Origin: Echiichthys vipera
Lineage: Eukaryota; Chordata; Actinopteri; Perciformes; Trachinidae
Direction: 5' to 3'
NCBI GenBank assembly: GCA_963691815.1
Contig: OY829657.1
Span: 16,376,712 to 16,440,711 of the forward strand
DNA length: 64,000 nt
Shown here one piece after another: positions 1-11,831 of the stretch. The position numbers were made by a program, and so were the translations under genes. Within the stretch, counting starts at the first letter, position 1; each line of letters starts with the position of its first letter. Below the pieces are notes generated by a model. It made no database searches. It was not told the DNA's origin and worked only from the letters and a program-made list of their open reading frames with translations.

Positions 1-3000
1 AAGAGCATGCAGGGCCTTCAATCACCGCAAGTGAGCGGTGGACAGGTCCCTCTCCCCCAGCCCACAACTACAGGTATTAATAGACACAGGCAGAGACATG
101 ACAAACAGACTTGTACTGATTAACTGATGTTGGCACCTGTATGTGTTAAATTCATTTCTTTTTCATCAAATTTTTAAACAATGCAAACTTGCTTTGTACA
201 GTTTATCTAGATACAAAGTCACTGAATACTAGATGAATAAAACAAATAAATTCAATTCAATGAATAATGCAAACAACAATCAAATCCCCAACTTGATTCC
301 ACCCTCCTAGCCATTCAAGCTCATCACCTTTAAAAGACACAGCCTTAAATAATACGAGTTGTTCGTGTTGACACCCTGGCTGATGTTTGTTGCTCAGTAA
401 TATATTGCACCGGCCGAGCAGAGCAGTTGTCTGTGCTCTGCACCTGCACCAGCCATTCAGCCTGAAGTCTATAAATCCTGCGAGGAATCACAGAGCTGCA
501 ATGTTCCACAGCCTGACTCTGGGTTTGCCGACTCTGTCACCTTACACCATGTGAACCCTCAGATATGTGTTTTTGTTAGTGCACATATATGTTTGTCTGC
601 GTGGTGTACTCTGCAACCTTTACATACGGCGGTGCTTTGATTAGCTGCCCTCACCACACCAGTAGATTCTCCCCACCACCTTCTACTATGCTCCCCCCCA
701 AACGCCACGTGCCATCGGGCTGTGCATATACAAATCACTACGGCCTTGTTAGCATAGTTTAGTGAAGATGTCAGCTTTACGAGGGCTAGGATGCTTGCTA
801 TGCGTGTCAGGGACAGCAGGGGAGGGGCTGACCCACAAGGGGAGTACAGAGCCCTGCACTGTAAATTTAGGTCTGAGGTATGGAAGCTGTGAAACGACAG
901 GCCCGGACCTCTGTGGAACAGCACACACCCACGCATGCCGCACGGTGTGATTTAACAGGGACACAGCAGAGCAGGCAGAATTGAAACTGAGAGAATGGGA
1001 TCCTCACATCAAATAAAAAGAGCTCCCTGTTTTCTGATATATCATAAATAATAATTTGATCATACATCACTGAAGATGCCTCTCCTGTGCTCATAATCAA
1101 AGCTACGATAAATGGACATTTGTTTATGTGTGTGTGTGTGTGTGTGTGTGTGTGGCATCATTAGATTGTTAATCTCATTTCCTTTCTGATGATTGAAAAT
1201 GGAGAGAGGCTCTGAGTTTATCAGGCAGATAAATGGACGGCCCATCCTCTGAGAAGATCTAATCTGTCATGCGTCAAGGCTAGGGTTCACCTGCAGCCGG
1301 ATAATAACCATGTCGAAGGGCACAGATGATTTAGGAGTGCCCCGCTCTTTGTTTGCCTCTGCAAACACCTGATGGCTTCATTAATTAACCGACCACAATT
1401 AGCAGCCCCACGTCACACCAGGTAGACTCCTTCAAGAGAAATATGAGATATTAAAAAGCAGAAAGGAACTCCATTAGAGTTGACCTTTTCTGTGAAATTA
1501 CTGATATTTGAGATTTAATTCAGAATTCAATGAAAACTTCATCTTTATTCTTATGGCTGAGGCCCTTTCTGTCTCCAGTCTGAAATGGGGTCTCCCGCAG
1601 CCTGCAGGTCGTTAATTATGATCTTTATAAATTAAATTAAGAGGATGTCACTGCTTGATTTTTTTTATCTCCCTGTCCTACAGGTTAAAGAGTAGATAAG
1701 ATATTTATCACCTCTTGACTCATCTCCTACATATTAATTACAAAATGTCGCAAATCCCCAACAGACTTTCCGTTACAGTCTGCTTTCAGTTCTCAAGTAA
1801 ACATTTATTACATATTGCCTATGTACGTTGTGAGTTTATTTGAACAAATGGCCTTTCTTCCTGTAAGGCTGAAAACAATCTCAGCTATTCACCTGATAGT
1901 TGGGTAAAATATTCAGCGACTGCAGCTGCCTTTGACATGTGACAGATATGGACCCTGGGACGGAAAAGACAATGTGATTCTGAGGGTATCCATCCTGATA
2001 AAAATGCCTTTGGCAAGATTAAGCGCTGTGTATTGTTACACAGTAACGTTTTAAGATGTGTAATACTCCAGATGATTTTATACACGGTGAAGGGGAGGTA
2101 GAACTGAAAGTGCCGTCCTTCCTCTATTCTCTGTCGATACATACATCACATTTCTGTGGTTCTCCCCCCTCTCGCTCAGTCTTTCACTTACTTTTAAACA
2201 CAAACACACTCATCTCTCTAAGTCTCCCATTCCTGTCTCTTACTTTGACTCAGGGCCACTGGAGCTGCCTGCTCTCATCTCATCTTATCTCTCTCTCCTT
2301 CTCTTACATACACACACTTGCATACACAAAAACACACACACACACAGCCACTGCCACCCGCATGCATTTATTTATTCGTTATATTTCCTAATTCAGTTTG
2401 ACGAATGAGTGACAGCTTGACACTTCATTCGGCAAGATTAATAGAACGACACAATATTTACGTGGCAGAGACAGCCAATTATCCCACCATCTATCATCCA
2501 GATTATCTTTCTGATTGAAAACTACTCGTCCATGTAATCGGAATTATTTGGAATTAGAAGGGAATTTATGGCTTCTTGTGTCACTTTTCCTGGACGGTGG
2601 TAAATTAGAAATATTAGATACATAAAGAGAGTATAGGAAATGGGATAAATAGAGACCCAGAATTAATGTCACGCATTTCCATTTTATTTTTTTTTGTGGT
2701 TGCCCCTGAATGAACCCCATTTTTTTGCTTTGACATTTTATAGGTTATCTTCACAAATTATTGACGCACACTGTAGGTCATATATTCTGTTGATAATACT
2801 AATAAAATAATGTAGATATGTTTGTTTGAGCAATGAGTTGTTTTAATCAGAAAGCAGAATTAAATGTGTCGAACTTTGAAGACAGTAATGGATAGATCTT
2901 ATCAAGAGAGATAGGCCTGTGTGTATTGATCTCTGGCTATGTTTTTTAAATGTCCATCTCACTCAAGGCAGAACCGACATCAGTTTACTCCTTCAACCTC

Positions 3001-4310
3001 TGTCCTTCAGCCTCTGTTGATTAATTCGCCCGACTCTTTCTATCTCGCCCTACAATATTTTGTATTCTGTTTTCATACATCACCTTTTTGTACCATTCTC
3101 TTATCAAACTTTCATCACATGGTTCATTTACCTAATCTCTGAGCTCTGCTTAATGTCTTTGAGTATCAACGTTTCATAGCCAAACCATATTTCTACTCTA
3201 CTTTTAATGAAAAACAGAACAAATGAAATGTACCAGCAGACTGTATAGGTATTTGAAGTGGTTGTCAGGCTGTTGTCAGATCAGTTGTGACACAACGGAT
3301 GGACAGGACTGACTGGTAAAGCTGCAGCACGTCTGCACCTCACTCCAGGAATCAATATGCTCCACTTGTGCAGAGTTTGAAACTTGTTTTTAAACAGCTA
3401 TATCGCAAATAGACTTATAATGTCATCTGTTGCCAATAGCTGAACCAAAAATAAATGTACCTAATATTTGTTATGGTACATGAATTGACTGAGCATTTTT
3501 CGCTGTAGGTCTTTAGTAATGAAATTTGGAAAGTGACGTTTCATCCATTTAGTAAATCCTGGCAGTCTAAAAGCCTAGCACTCAGTCATTTCTTCTTTTA
3601 GAAATGGTGAAAATTGCCACATATAACAATGTTGCTGGGGTTTAATTTTATTGGCCAGAGTGCGTTCAGACTTGTAAATGGGATTATGCCATCCCAATAT
3701 AGTGCTTCAACAACTAGCTTGTTTATTTTTATCCTCTTATTAAGGTAGTTGAATCCTTAAAGGGTGCCAAAATTATCCTGCAAATCGCTGACAGGGAAAA
3801 ATGAAAGGTCTCTAACGGTTATTATAAGCAATCTGTCTGCATTGAAGCACAATGTGACTGCTGCGCTTGCGATACCAACGAGGTGACCTCAGTGAGATGG
3901 GGAGGAGAGACATGTTGAAAGTCAGACACACCGTCTGGATGGGACCACCAGGAATATACACACACCTCACACACCACGTTCACACCACATCCACCCTCGG
4001 AAGGACACTCAGCATGGACTGTAGACTATTCATTTGACTGTTTTACACAATATATCCTTTTAACATTGGTGTCGTACATTGTCTAAATATTTTACAGGTA
4101 TTTCACAGTATGTGGGACATCAAAAACTTTATAATTGTAGAATATTTTCTAGACAAGCTTATACTATAACTATGTACCAGCCTTTACGTTCTCTCTGATT
4201 TGTTGGTGTGTAAATGTAAATGTACAAAACAGGAATCGACTGTCATGGCAGCTAGTAGAATCATTGGTGATCAGCAGCCCTGTCTGCCTGACATCTACAG
4301 CCAAAAGTAA
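1..4310. other. Non-coding stretch, upstream region
   Basis: No gene was recognised. There is a short TG microsatellite at 1128-1154 and a short AC run at 2330-2346. The stretches 1360-1740 and 2400-2640 are rich in TTAATTA and AATTA homeodomain-type motifs and lack repeat character, so they are candidate conserved non-coding elements. The small open frames have no coding character. Confidence 0.6.
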
Positions 4311-4796
4311 GGGGACTTGACTTGAGTCAGACACAAATTTGAGCACTTGAGACTTGCTTGACTAACGTTGATAAAAGACTCAACTTGACTTGGTATTCAT
4401 GACTTAAGACTTGTTACAGATGACTCAGAAGGATGTGATTTTTTCGATGACAAGTGCAATACATGCAAACCTGGCAACCTCCTAGGGACGCCGCAGACCC
4501 ACCGAGGTCAAAGGTGTAAGCGGGCTGCGAAAGTTTTGTGTTGTTGAAAGTGTTGAAAATAAAACTCAACTTTTCATGGCCACTGTCTTTTAATTGATTG
4601 AAATGTGTAAAAGGAGGGTAGATCATCAGCACTTCACATGATTTGACTTAATGACTTGCTCGACCTGAGCAATGACTTGTCCTGCTTGACTTGATAGAAG
4701 GGACGCGTCTCGATTTTCACCACATTAATTTGGGACTTAATTGAGACTTGAAAGTTAAGACTTGAGACTTTCAGGTGTGACTTACTCATACCTCTG
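4311..4796. repeat. ACTTGA-motif-rich interspersed repeat
   Basis: Irregular repeats of GACTTGA, ACTTGAGACTTG and CTTGACTTG run through 4311-4430 and 4640-4790. Between them lies a unique-looking core (4430-4635). The right end (ACTTACTCATACCTCTG) resembles the CAGAGGTGGG-type terminus of a known teleost repeat. The core contains a DR1-like motif at 4505-4517. Confidence 0.5.
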
Positions 4797-4850
4797 TTTA
4801 TAGCAGACAAATCGCAAGGAAAGCTAAATCCATCATATCAAATCCACTCC

Positions 4851-5444
4851 TTGAAGGTATAGTTGTGCTGTTTTGGAGAGGCAAGCAGGATTATCAGCGT
4901 GGAAGCTAAGCAATGTACTGCTGTGGGCTGCTCTCTAACTTAAAAAAAAAGAATCAACTTGAGTTTTTGTGTATGCTATATTTAGAATACTTTCGCTGCT
5001 TTACTTTGCTGTCAGTCAGCGCATTCCCCCCTCTCTCTCTCTTCTAAATCTTCTTCGGTATACATTGTTGCTGTTATAATTTCTTGCTTTTATTTTCTTG
5101 TATTTTTTATTCCATAAAGCGCGAAAAAGTCTGACTCATACAGCTGGTCTTTGGTGTAATACAGCTGTGCAGAACAGTGCTTATGCCTATGTTGAGAAAA
5201 TGTAGTGCAAAAGGAAAGGGCTGTCTGATGGCAAGGCAAAGCAGTGAAAATATTCTAAATATAGTGTACACTTAAACTAGCTGGCAAAAATACATTTTAC
5301 ATGCAGCTGCTGCCCCTGTCGGTGTCGGTACTCCTGTCTGCTAAACCAAACGCTTGCTAGCAGTCATCTACTGTAGGTAATACACTGACTATGGATATGT
5401 ACCTCATAAAAACCCCACTTGAAAAAGTCGAACAACCCCTTCAA
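4851..5444. mobile_element. Diverged element with TTGAAGG-type terminal inverted repeats
   Basis: The left end TTGAAGGTATAGTTGTGCTG and the reverse complement of the right end (TTGAAGGGGTTGTTCGACTT) match imperfectly. The right part (about 5345-5445, ACGCTTGCTAGCAGTCATC then AGTCGAACAACCCCTTCAA) resembles the ends of teleost MITEs in this family. It is about 594 bases long with no coding capacity. Confidence 0.5.
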
Positions 5445-6437
5445 GGAGTTTGACATCCCTCCCCTGCAGCAGATTAAAGTTTTCATGTACACATGCATTA
5501 TAAACCAACCTCTTGATTTCTTCTTAGAATTACTACTACGAATTTTATTTTTCGTATCTTTCGTATCTTCATGGTGCAACTTCAGCATCATGCGCCCTTT
5601 ATTTTGTTCTGAACTATGCCCAGAGTATTGCTGCTAAACTCATTTCTTCATGTGGATAACCCTGAACTGAACTCTAAACAATGAAGGGCTGTGTCATGAC
5701 ACCAACAGCTTAAAAGATTATTTATCAAGATGATCTCAGGTGACATGACACACAATAGTGTACACAATGCACATATGTGAAACTGTCAGACATGATCATA
5801 TCAGATAATATGATATGGTCAGTGCACCAGGAGAGCCTTGAAATTATTTTGATTCTAAGGAGTGTAGTATTTCCTGGAACAGTCAAAAGAATTTTCTTGA
5901 TAATCTTATTTCAATTAGAAAAAACATTTAACTTGTTTTCTCCAATATCTTTAATAGATAATTAAAATAAAACTACTTACATATTTTTATATTCGACCAG
6001 ACACAGATATTTGTTTAGTAATCGCAAAAGAAAAGGTTATAGGTATGTCACCCTGTGCAGTCATGGAGATGCTCTTTGTCAAATTTCTTAATCATAGATG
6101 GCTGCAGGCTGCCGGAGGAGTTGGTATTTTGGATTTAGGTATCTCATGAGTTAGCGGAGCAGGTTCACTCTGCTGTTTGACTCTTTGGACCCCGGGGAGC
6201 AAATTAACAGTATCGAGCTCTTGGTTTCCCTGTAACCTTTTCCCCATCCTTACTGACATTTGTGTTTTTCTTTGCCTTGGGCCTGGACGTATGGCAGTCT
6301 GTGAGAGGATGCACGGAGATGCTGCATGTGTTTAAACAACTGCATGCATGTGTTGTTGCAGGGTTATGTCTATGTGGGATGTGAGAACGTGTAAATGTCT
6401 ACATATGTGTATGTTTATGTGTGTGCCAGTCCAGCTG

Positions 6438-6523
<86 letters not shown>

Positions 6524-7299
6524 CTGCTGTGTAACTGAGACTCTGGGCAGGAGGCGGCTGCAGCAGTGGGGTCATGACCTCAGGACATGGCACAGGTTCA
6601 CAACTGACTTGGACATATCCAGAGACACTCTGAAGAGAGTCGGTATGTTGTTCTCAAGTTTCAAAATCTTGCCATGGTCTTGTCACCTTATCATTACACT
6701 TACTGTGTATCAGGACTGTGCAGTATTAGCTTACAGAGATGTTTCCAGAGATTCACTGAAAAGCAAACAGAGATATAGCTTATATAAAGGTTTAAAATGT
6801 TGTTCATGTTACGTAATATTATTGATGATCCCTTAGACAGATATGCTTTTGAGAAATGACAGTTCAGAAAAACATATTCTAAGTACTAACCTTGACATGT
6901 CGCATGACTAATGTGCCTTTGTAAGTCATAGGTGACAAGTGATGTTAGGATTTATGAATGATATGCGAGTTGTAGGTATGTGTGTAGAGCAAAGAATTTT
7001 AATCCTGTTGTAACTCACTGAATTTGCACTACCTCTTTCATAGTGGCCTCCAATTCTTTTCCTGCAATGACTGTAAATACTGTGGTAGTAATGTTTAAAG
7101 GGAACAAGCTGTGACTAGATGGTTGCCAATCTGAATCAGAGGGGCAGTGATATTGTTTCATACTTAATACCAATTTTATACTAATCTCCCTACTTTTTTG
7201 CAGTTGGTAAAGAATTAACAACTCAGAAAATGTTCATCTTTCAGTATGCATTCTTAAAACACTTACACATATATTGTACTACAGTTGTGTAACTATGTG
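5445..7299. other. Non-coding stretch with a long TG tract
   Basis: No gene was seen. A TG microsatellite occupies 6439-6522, and the open frames across it are artefacts of the repeat. The rest is unremarkable AT-rich sequence. Confidence 0.65.
6439..6522 (+). repeat. (TG)n microsatellite, 84 bases
   Basis: Uninterrupted TG dinucleotides. The Cys/Val and His/Thr frames across it are artefacts. Confidence 0.98.
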
Positions 7300-8095
7300 C
7301 ATTTAGTCTTTCAGTACTGTGCTTAAGTTCAATTTCAGAGTTACTTGTACTTTTCCATAGCTGTATTACACCACAGACCAGCTGTACGAGTCAGACTTTT
7401 TCCACGCTTTATGGAATAAAAAAATACAAAAAAGTTAAAGCAAGTGATTATAACAGCAATGATGAAATCCTGTTCACTGTGGAGACATGAGGATACCTGT
7501 TTCTGAGCCGGAGTATACAGAAGAAGATCTATTGCAGAGGGAGCCACAAGTTTGTTTGACAGCTACACTAGTTACTAATGATGTAAAGACATTTTTGATC
7601 AGAGATGCTACACAGGAGCATATAATAAAATATGATGCTGTGTTGTAGAGATTCAACTAAAAAGTATGAAAAATACTTAATAAGTAATAATAACCCAATA
7701 ATAATGATCATAATAATATGACTCTTACAGGAGCCATTCTCATCTCATCTCATCTCATCTGATCTCATCTTCATCCGCTTATCCGGGGTCGGGTCGCAGG
7801 GGCAGCAGCTTTAGCAGGGGACCCCAAACTTCCCTTTCCCGGGCCACATTAACCAGCTCTAACTGGGGGATCCCGAGGCGTTCCCAGGCCAGTGTGGAGA
7901 TATAATCTCTCCACCTAGTCCTGGGTCTTCCCCGAGGCCTCCTCCCAGCTGGACGTACCTGGAACATAATAATTTTTACTTTAATACTATCAGTACATTT
8001 TGCTGACAGTACTTCTACACTTTAACTTATTGTGGGGTATTTTGATATTGCTACTTGTACTTAAGGAACAGACTTGAGTACTTCTAACACCACTG
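7300..8095. mobile_element. Old interspersed repeat rich in ACTT/AAGTA motifs, split by a LINE insertion
   Basis: Two segments, 7300-7740 and about 7965-8095, look like one repeat I recall as common in percomorph fishes: AGTACTGTGCTTAAGT and TTACTTGTACTTTTCC at the left, and TACTTGTACTTAAGG and GAGTACTTCTAACACCACTG at the right. The right end (CACCACTG) matches the usual terminus. A LINE 3' fragment sits between the halves. Sequence divergence is high, so this is an old copy. Family identity is from memory. Confidence 0.55.
7741..7964 (-). mobile_element. LINE (non-LTR retrotransposon) 3' fragment with terminal GATGA repeats
   Basis: On the minus strand the reading is RPRGRPRTRWRDYISTLAWE, followed by RLGIPQLELVNVAREREVW and a proline/leucine-rich end finishing RPDPG. 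This is the typical C-terminus of a fish non-LTR retrotransposon ORF2. The stop is followed by GGATAAGCGGATGAAGATGAG and short GATGA-type tandem repeats, the 3' end of the element. The copy is 5'-truncated, as is usual for LINEs. I cannot tell between the Rex1, L2 and RTE groups. Confidence 0.75.
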
Positions 8096-10715
8096 GATGC
8101 ACTTGACATTTTTGTAGACATCTAGCTCTTGTTCAAAGGTTGAATGCACTTACTGTAAGTCACAAAAGCATCTACTAAATAAATATAATGAAAAAAGGCT
8201 ATGGATATGTTTAGTATATTATGGTTTGTATATCTTTTATATTGTAGTTAAATATACAGTGGTAGAAGTTAATTGCAGTATGTCTGCCTTGTTTTTATTC
8301 TTTTTTCCAAAATCTATAGGGCTGTCAGCCTCTAGTGTGTGTATCGATCCACACCGTTAATCAACCAAAGCCGATGTGACTCCCAAGCTGCTAACTTTAT
8401 ATATTTAAGCAGCAGAACCGTCAGTAGAGAAAAGGACAGAGGAAGATGCAAGCGCCGTGCCCATGCACATTTGAGAGAGGGAGAGAGAAAAGAGAGACAG
8501 TGGACTAATGAAAGCAATGATTCTGTAAGTTATATATAACTTGGTCTACTCTGAACACTACTTTGTCACTTTCTGACCTGCCTGTGGGTCGGCTCGGGCG
8601 TCACTTGTGTGTGTTGTGCCGCTCTGCCGGCTTTCTCATTCACGCTGACTTCAGCTTCGGCACTGTTGCAGCTTATACATAAATTACTTGTATTTACATT
8701 GCTGTTAAACTATAATTATTGGACCACTGTGCAAGCCAACAGTGTGGAAGAAAACAAACAAGTTGCACTGAGAAAGCTGTTATAATTGAACTTCTGAGGA
8801 GTGAAGGGGACACAGTGCATTTTTGTTCCCAGACCAGTTGAAGTGGTGTGGGAGAAGAGGGATGGAAATACAGTTTGGTATATGAACCTTACAGTGGAGC
8901 TGTCATGGTGCTAATGGAGGAAGTGGAGCAGAGGGTCAGGAGTCCTCAGCACCTGTGTGGAAGATTAATGACCACAGAGCAGTGGGAGGGAAAGATGGAC
9001 AGAAAAAGAAAGAAACTCTAAAACAGGCCTCGGCCTATCTGACTAACTCAAAGGTCAGACCTGCTTGACCTTTTTGAGGAAGCTACAATATTAACTACAG
9101 TACGTGCACGACTGTCACTAGTGTTAGCCACCGAAAATTATACAGATATAATTCCCTTCAACAGATATGAAACTAGCCTGAGAACATACTACAACAGCAC
9201 CTTGGATCATCGTGCTACATTCAAAGTCTATGATGGAGCAGTTAGATTCATATTCAGCACAAGCTGTTGTCCCTTTAGACCATAAAAGGTGCTCTCAGGC
9301 AGTGATGACAGTAGAGACCTTTATGATTACCTCAGTAGCATGTGGCACCACAGAAAAGAGATATCATCATTATCTCGACACAAAGGCGGCCCTCACATTG
9401 TTAAAACAATTTGCTGCTTGCTAATGTAGGCTGTCAGAGCGGCGCACAGGTCTAGTTCCAAGAGTTAAGTTGTAGGGCTTTTTTCCCCCCCTCCCTGTCT
9501 GCCTGCCTGCCTGCCTCCCTGGGGAATCACGGCGGGTACGAGGCTCATTTCCTCATCAAACACAGGACGAGTGATTTGGAATATTTATGAGGCTCCCAAT
9601 TTAAGTTAAACATTTAACAAAAAAGCATCCGATTAAAATGAGACAGCAGAAAGGGTTAAAGTCCCTGTGGGCAGCCAAGGCTAAAAATTAAACATGGAAT
9701 GCTGGAGATGAATTAAAGTAGCGGGTCTAAGAAAGATTTCAGCTCAGTGGCATTACTGTATAGAAGCAGTGATGATATGGTATGTGTTGAAACAAGCTTT
9801 TCATTGACTGTGACTAGAATTCTAATTAGGTATGAAGAGATAATGCTTTGATAAAGTGACTGTGAGATCATTTTTGAATAATTTGCATACTAATGTGACA
9901 GTTTTGAGACATCATATGAAAAATGTTATAAAATAAAAGAAGTACTTCAAAACAAAAATCTACATGTATTTATCCTTCAATTTATAAATCCCTGTGTGGA
10001 AAGAAAAGATATTACCTCAAGAGGAAAATCATGATCATTATGATGTGGCTCAGAAGTAAGCTAGTTAATAATTCTCAGTCTCTCTAATAAGTACATTGCT
10101 GAATGAACACACAACATGTAATTGTCGAATGCAGATAAATTCTAACCATCTCGTCCTGTCATAATAAAGATATAAGAACTAGCAACCCTGCTTGGGTCAG
10201 AGGGCACGTGTAACACAATGCTGCATTGACTTTATTGATAATCTATGGCACCCTTTCATTCTTCCCTCCTATCCTCTAGTCTTTGTAGCAGCAGATCAGT
10301 GAGCGGCTGAGAAGGAGGGGGTCAGCCAGCTTCTGGTGTGCTCAGTGACTCTCTCTACTTCCTGTTTAATCACCAGTCCCTAGGGGATATTCTGCCATCC
10401 ATCTATTACACCAAGAAAAAGTTCAGGTGCTCTGTATAGCTGAGAGATGAAGGGCTTGGGTCAGTTGTGTGTGCCTGTGAGATGCAGATGAGATTGTGAA
10501 AAATGATGCTATGCGATGTGTCGAATGATGTGTATGTGTACACAGTATTTCTGTGTATGTGGTGTACCAGATTTTTTTTACTGGATATAGCTGTGGGCTG
10601 TTATGACTGGTGGTTGTGGTGGAATTGTCACTTTGTGAGCTGGCAGCCACCATCCCATAATGTTCTGTCTGTCACCGCAAGTCAACACCACAAGGATATC
10701 AGATCAGCTCAGGAT
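8096..10715. other. Non-coding stretch
   Basis: No gene was seen. A C-rich and (CCTG)n tract lies at 9482-9524. The stretch 9525-9760 has conserved-element character (ATTTAAGTTAAACATTTAAC, then GATTAAAATGAGACAG) and no repeat features. The AAAGGTCA inverted pair lies at 9047-9078. Confidence 0.6.
9047..9078. promoter_or_regulatory. Inverted pair of AAAGGTCA half-sites
   Basis: CTCAAAGGTCA at 9047-9057 faces TGACCTTTTTGAG at 9066-9078, giving two AAAGGTCA half-sites as an inverted repeat with 8 bases between the hexamers. It may bind two receptor monomers, or it may be a hairpin remnant of a repeat. Confidence 0.3.
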
Positions 10716-10863
10716 TTAAAGGAATAGTTCAACAATTTGGGAAACATGCTAGAAGATTAGCTTAGCTTAGCATAAAGACTGGATACAGAGGGAAACAGCT
10801 AGCCTGGCTCTGTCCAAAGGGTTAAATTCTGGCTATGTATCTACCAACACCTCTAATGCCAAA
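10716..10863 (+). mobile_element. Truncated copy of the same TIR MITE family
   Basis: It shares the left end TTAAAGGAATAGTTCAACA and the inner TTAGCTTAGCATAAAGACTGG and GCTAGCCTGGCTCTG segments with the copy at 13389. The right half and the right terminal repeat are missing. The right boundary is approximate. It has internal deletions relative to the longer copy. Confidence 0.65.
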
Positions 10864-11517
10864 AATACACTTAGCAGTGGTGAAGTGCGGCCGGCGGCGA
10901 GTTGCCATGCAATGTCTATGAAAACTTGTGGTGGCCGCATCAGACTAAAAGTTCGGAATAGTTAAACTTTTTGCAGCAAAGTGTGGCCAGATAATACCTG
11001 GAGCCAATCAGTTAGAGTCATGTGAATGTTGACCAATGTTTACAAAGAATTTATTCCGGCTTGGAGCACGTGAATATTCTTCTCGGCATCAGACAAATGT
11101 AATTACTGTGGCGAGTAGCAATCCGCCACTGTTCGGTGTGTTTTGAACTTAAAGCCACTTTCACGCTGGACAAAAAAACCCAGTAACATTTGGCTTTTGT
11201 CTCTTGCGGTAAGAATTACAATCCACATTCATTCCCAGGATAAATTACTCTGCCTTTGTGAATTGAAATTGAATTGAATGTATCAGCTCCAGCATATCTG
11301 GTGTGATGCTATGAGAGAGACCAGTAAGTAGCAGCAACAGATATAACAACAAAGTAACCATTGTAACATTTTCACTGGCTTCCATACTGCTGTCTAGGGT
11401 TGAATTGTCGACATTGAATGTGACACAACAGAAAAAAACTTATTTGGCAGGGCACACTGAGTTCCTGGGGTCTATGGTGGTTGTCTGAAACCTCACGATG
11501 AGAACATTACTCCTGGC

Positions 11518-11823
11518 TAGGGCTGGGTGATGTGACCAAAATTCACACTGATCGTGTGTATCTTGCAACTGATGTGGGTAGACTGGTTCTTCTCTGTGCG
11601 TGTGTGTTACAGTTGTTTTCTGGCAATTTAATGAAGAGAGAAACAACCTATGGCTGCACTAATAACGCACGGAGCGACTCCTTGGCTCACTTCATCTTCA
11701 CACACCCCTCAGCCTGTGAAGCGCATGATTTATGACACTGCAATTTAAATGATAGAGCAAAATATGAAATGATAGACGTTTTCTATCATCATACAATTCA
11801 TATCGCCATATCGCACAGCCCTA
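11518..11823. mobile_element. hAT-like MITE with terminal inverted repeats and 8-bp target duplication
   Basis: The element starts TAGGGCTGGGTGATGTG and ends CATATCGCACAGCCCTA. These are 17-base inverted repeats with 14 matches. The flanks CTCCTGGC (11510-11517) and CTCCTTGC (11824-11831) agree at 7 of 8 bases, which fits the 8-base target duplication of hAT transposons. It is 306 bases long and has no transposase, so it is non-autonomous. The GATAT/CATATCG-rich interior resembles abundant teleost elements ending in GGGCTGGGCGATAT. Confidence 0.82.
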
Positions 11824-11831
11824 CTCCTTGC

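Noticed and set aside
10864..11170. Possible second repeat after the truncated MITE (GCGGCGAGTTGCCATGC region)
   Set aside because: It looks repeat-like, but no terminal repeats or remembered family could be confirmed.
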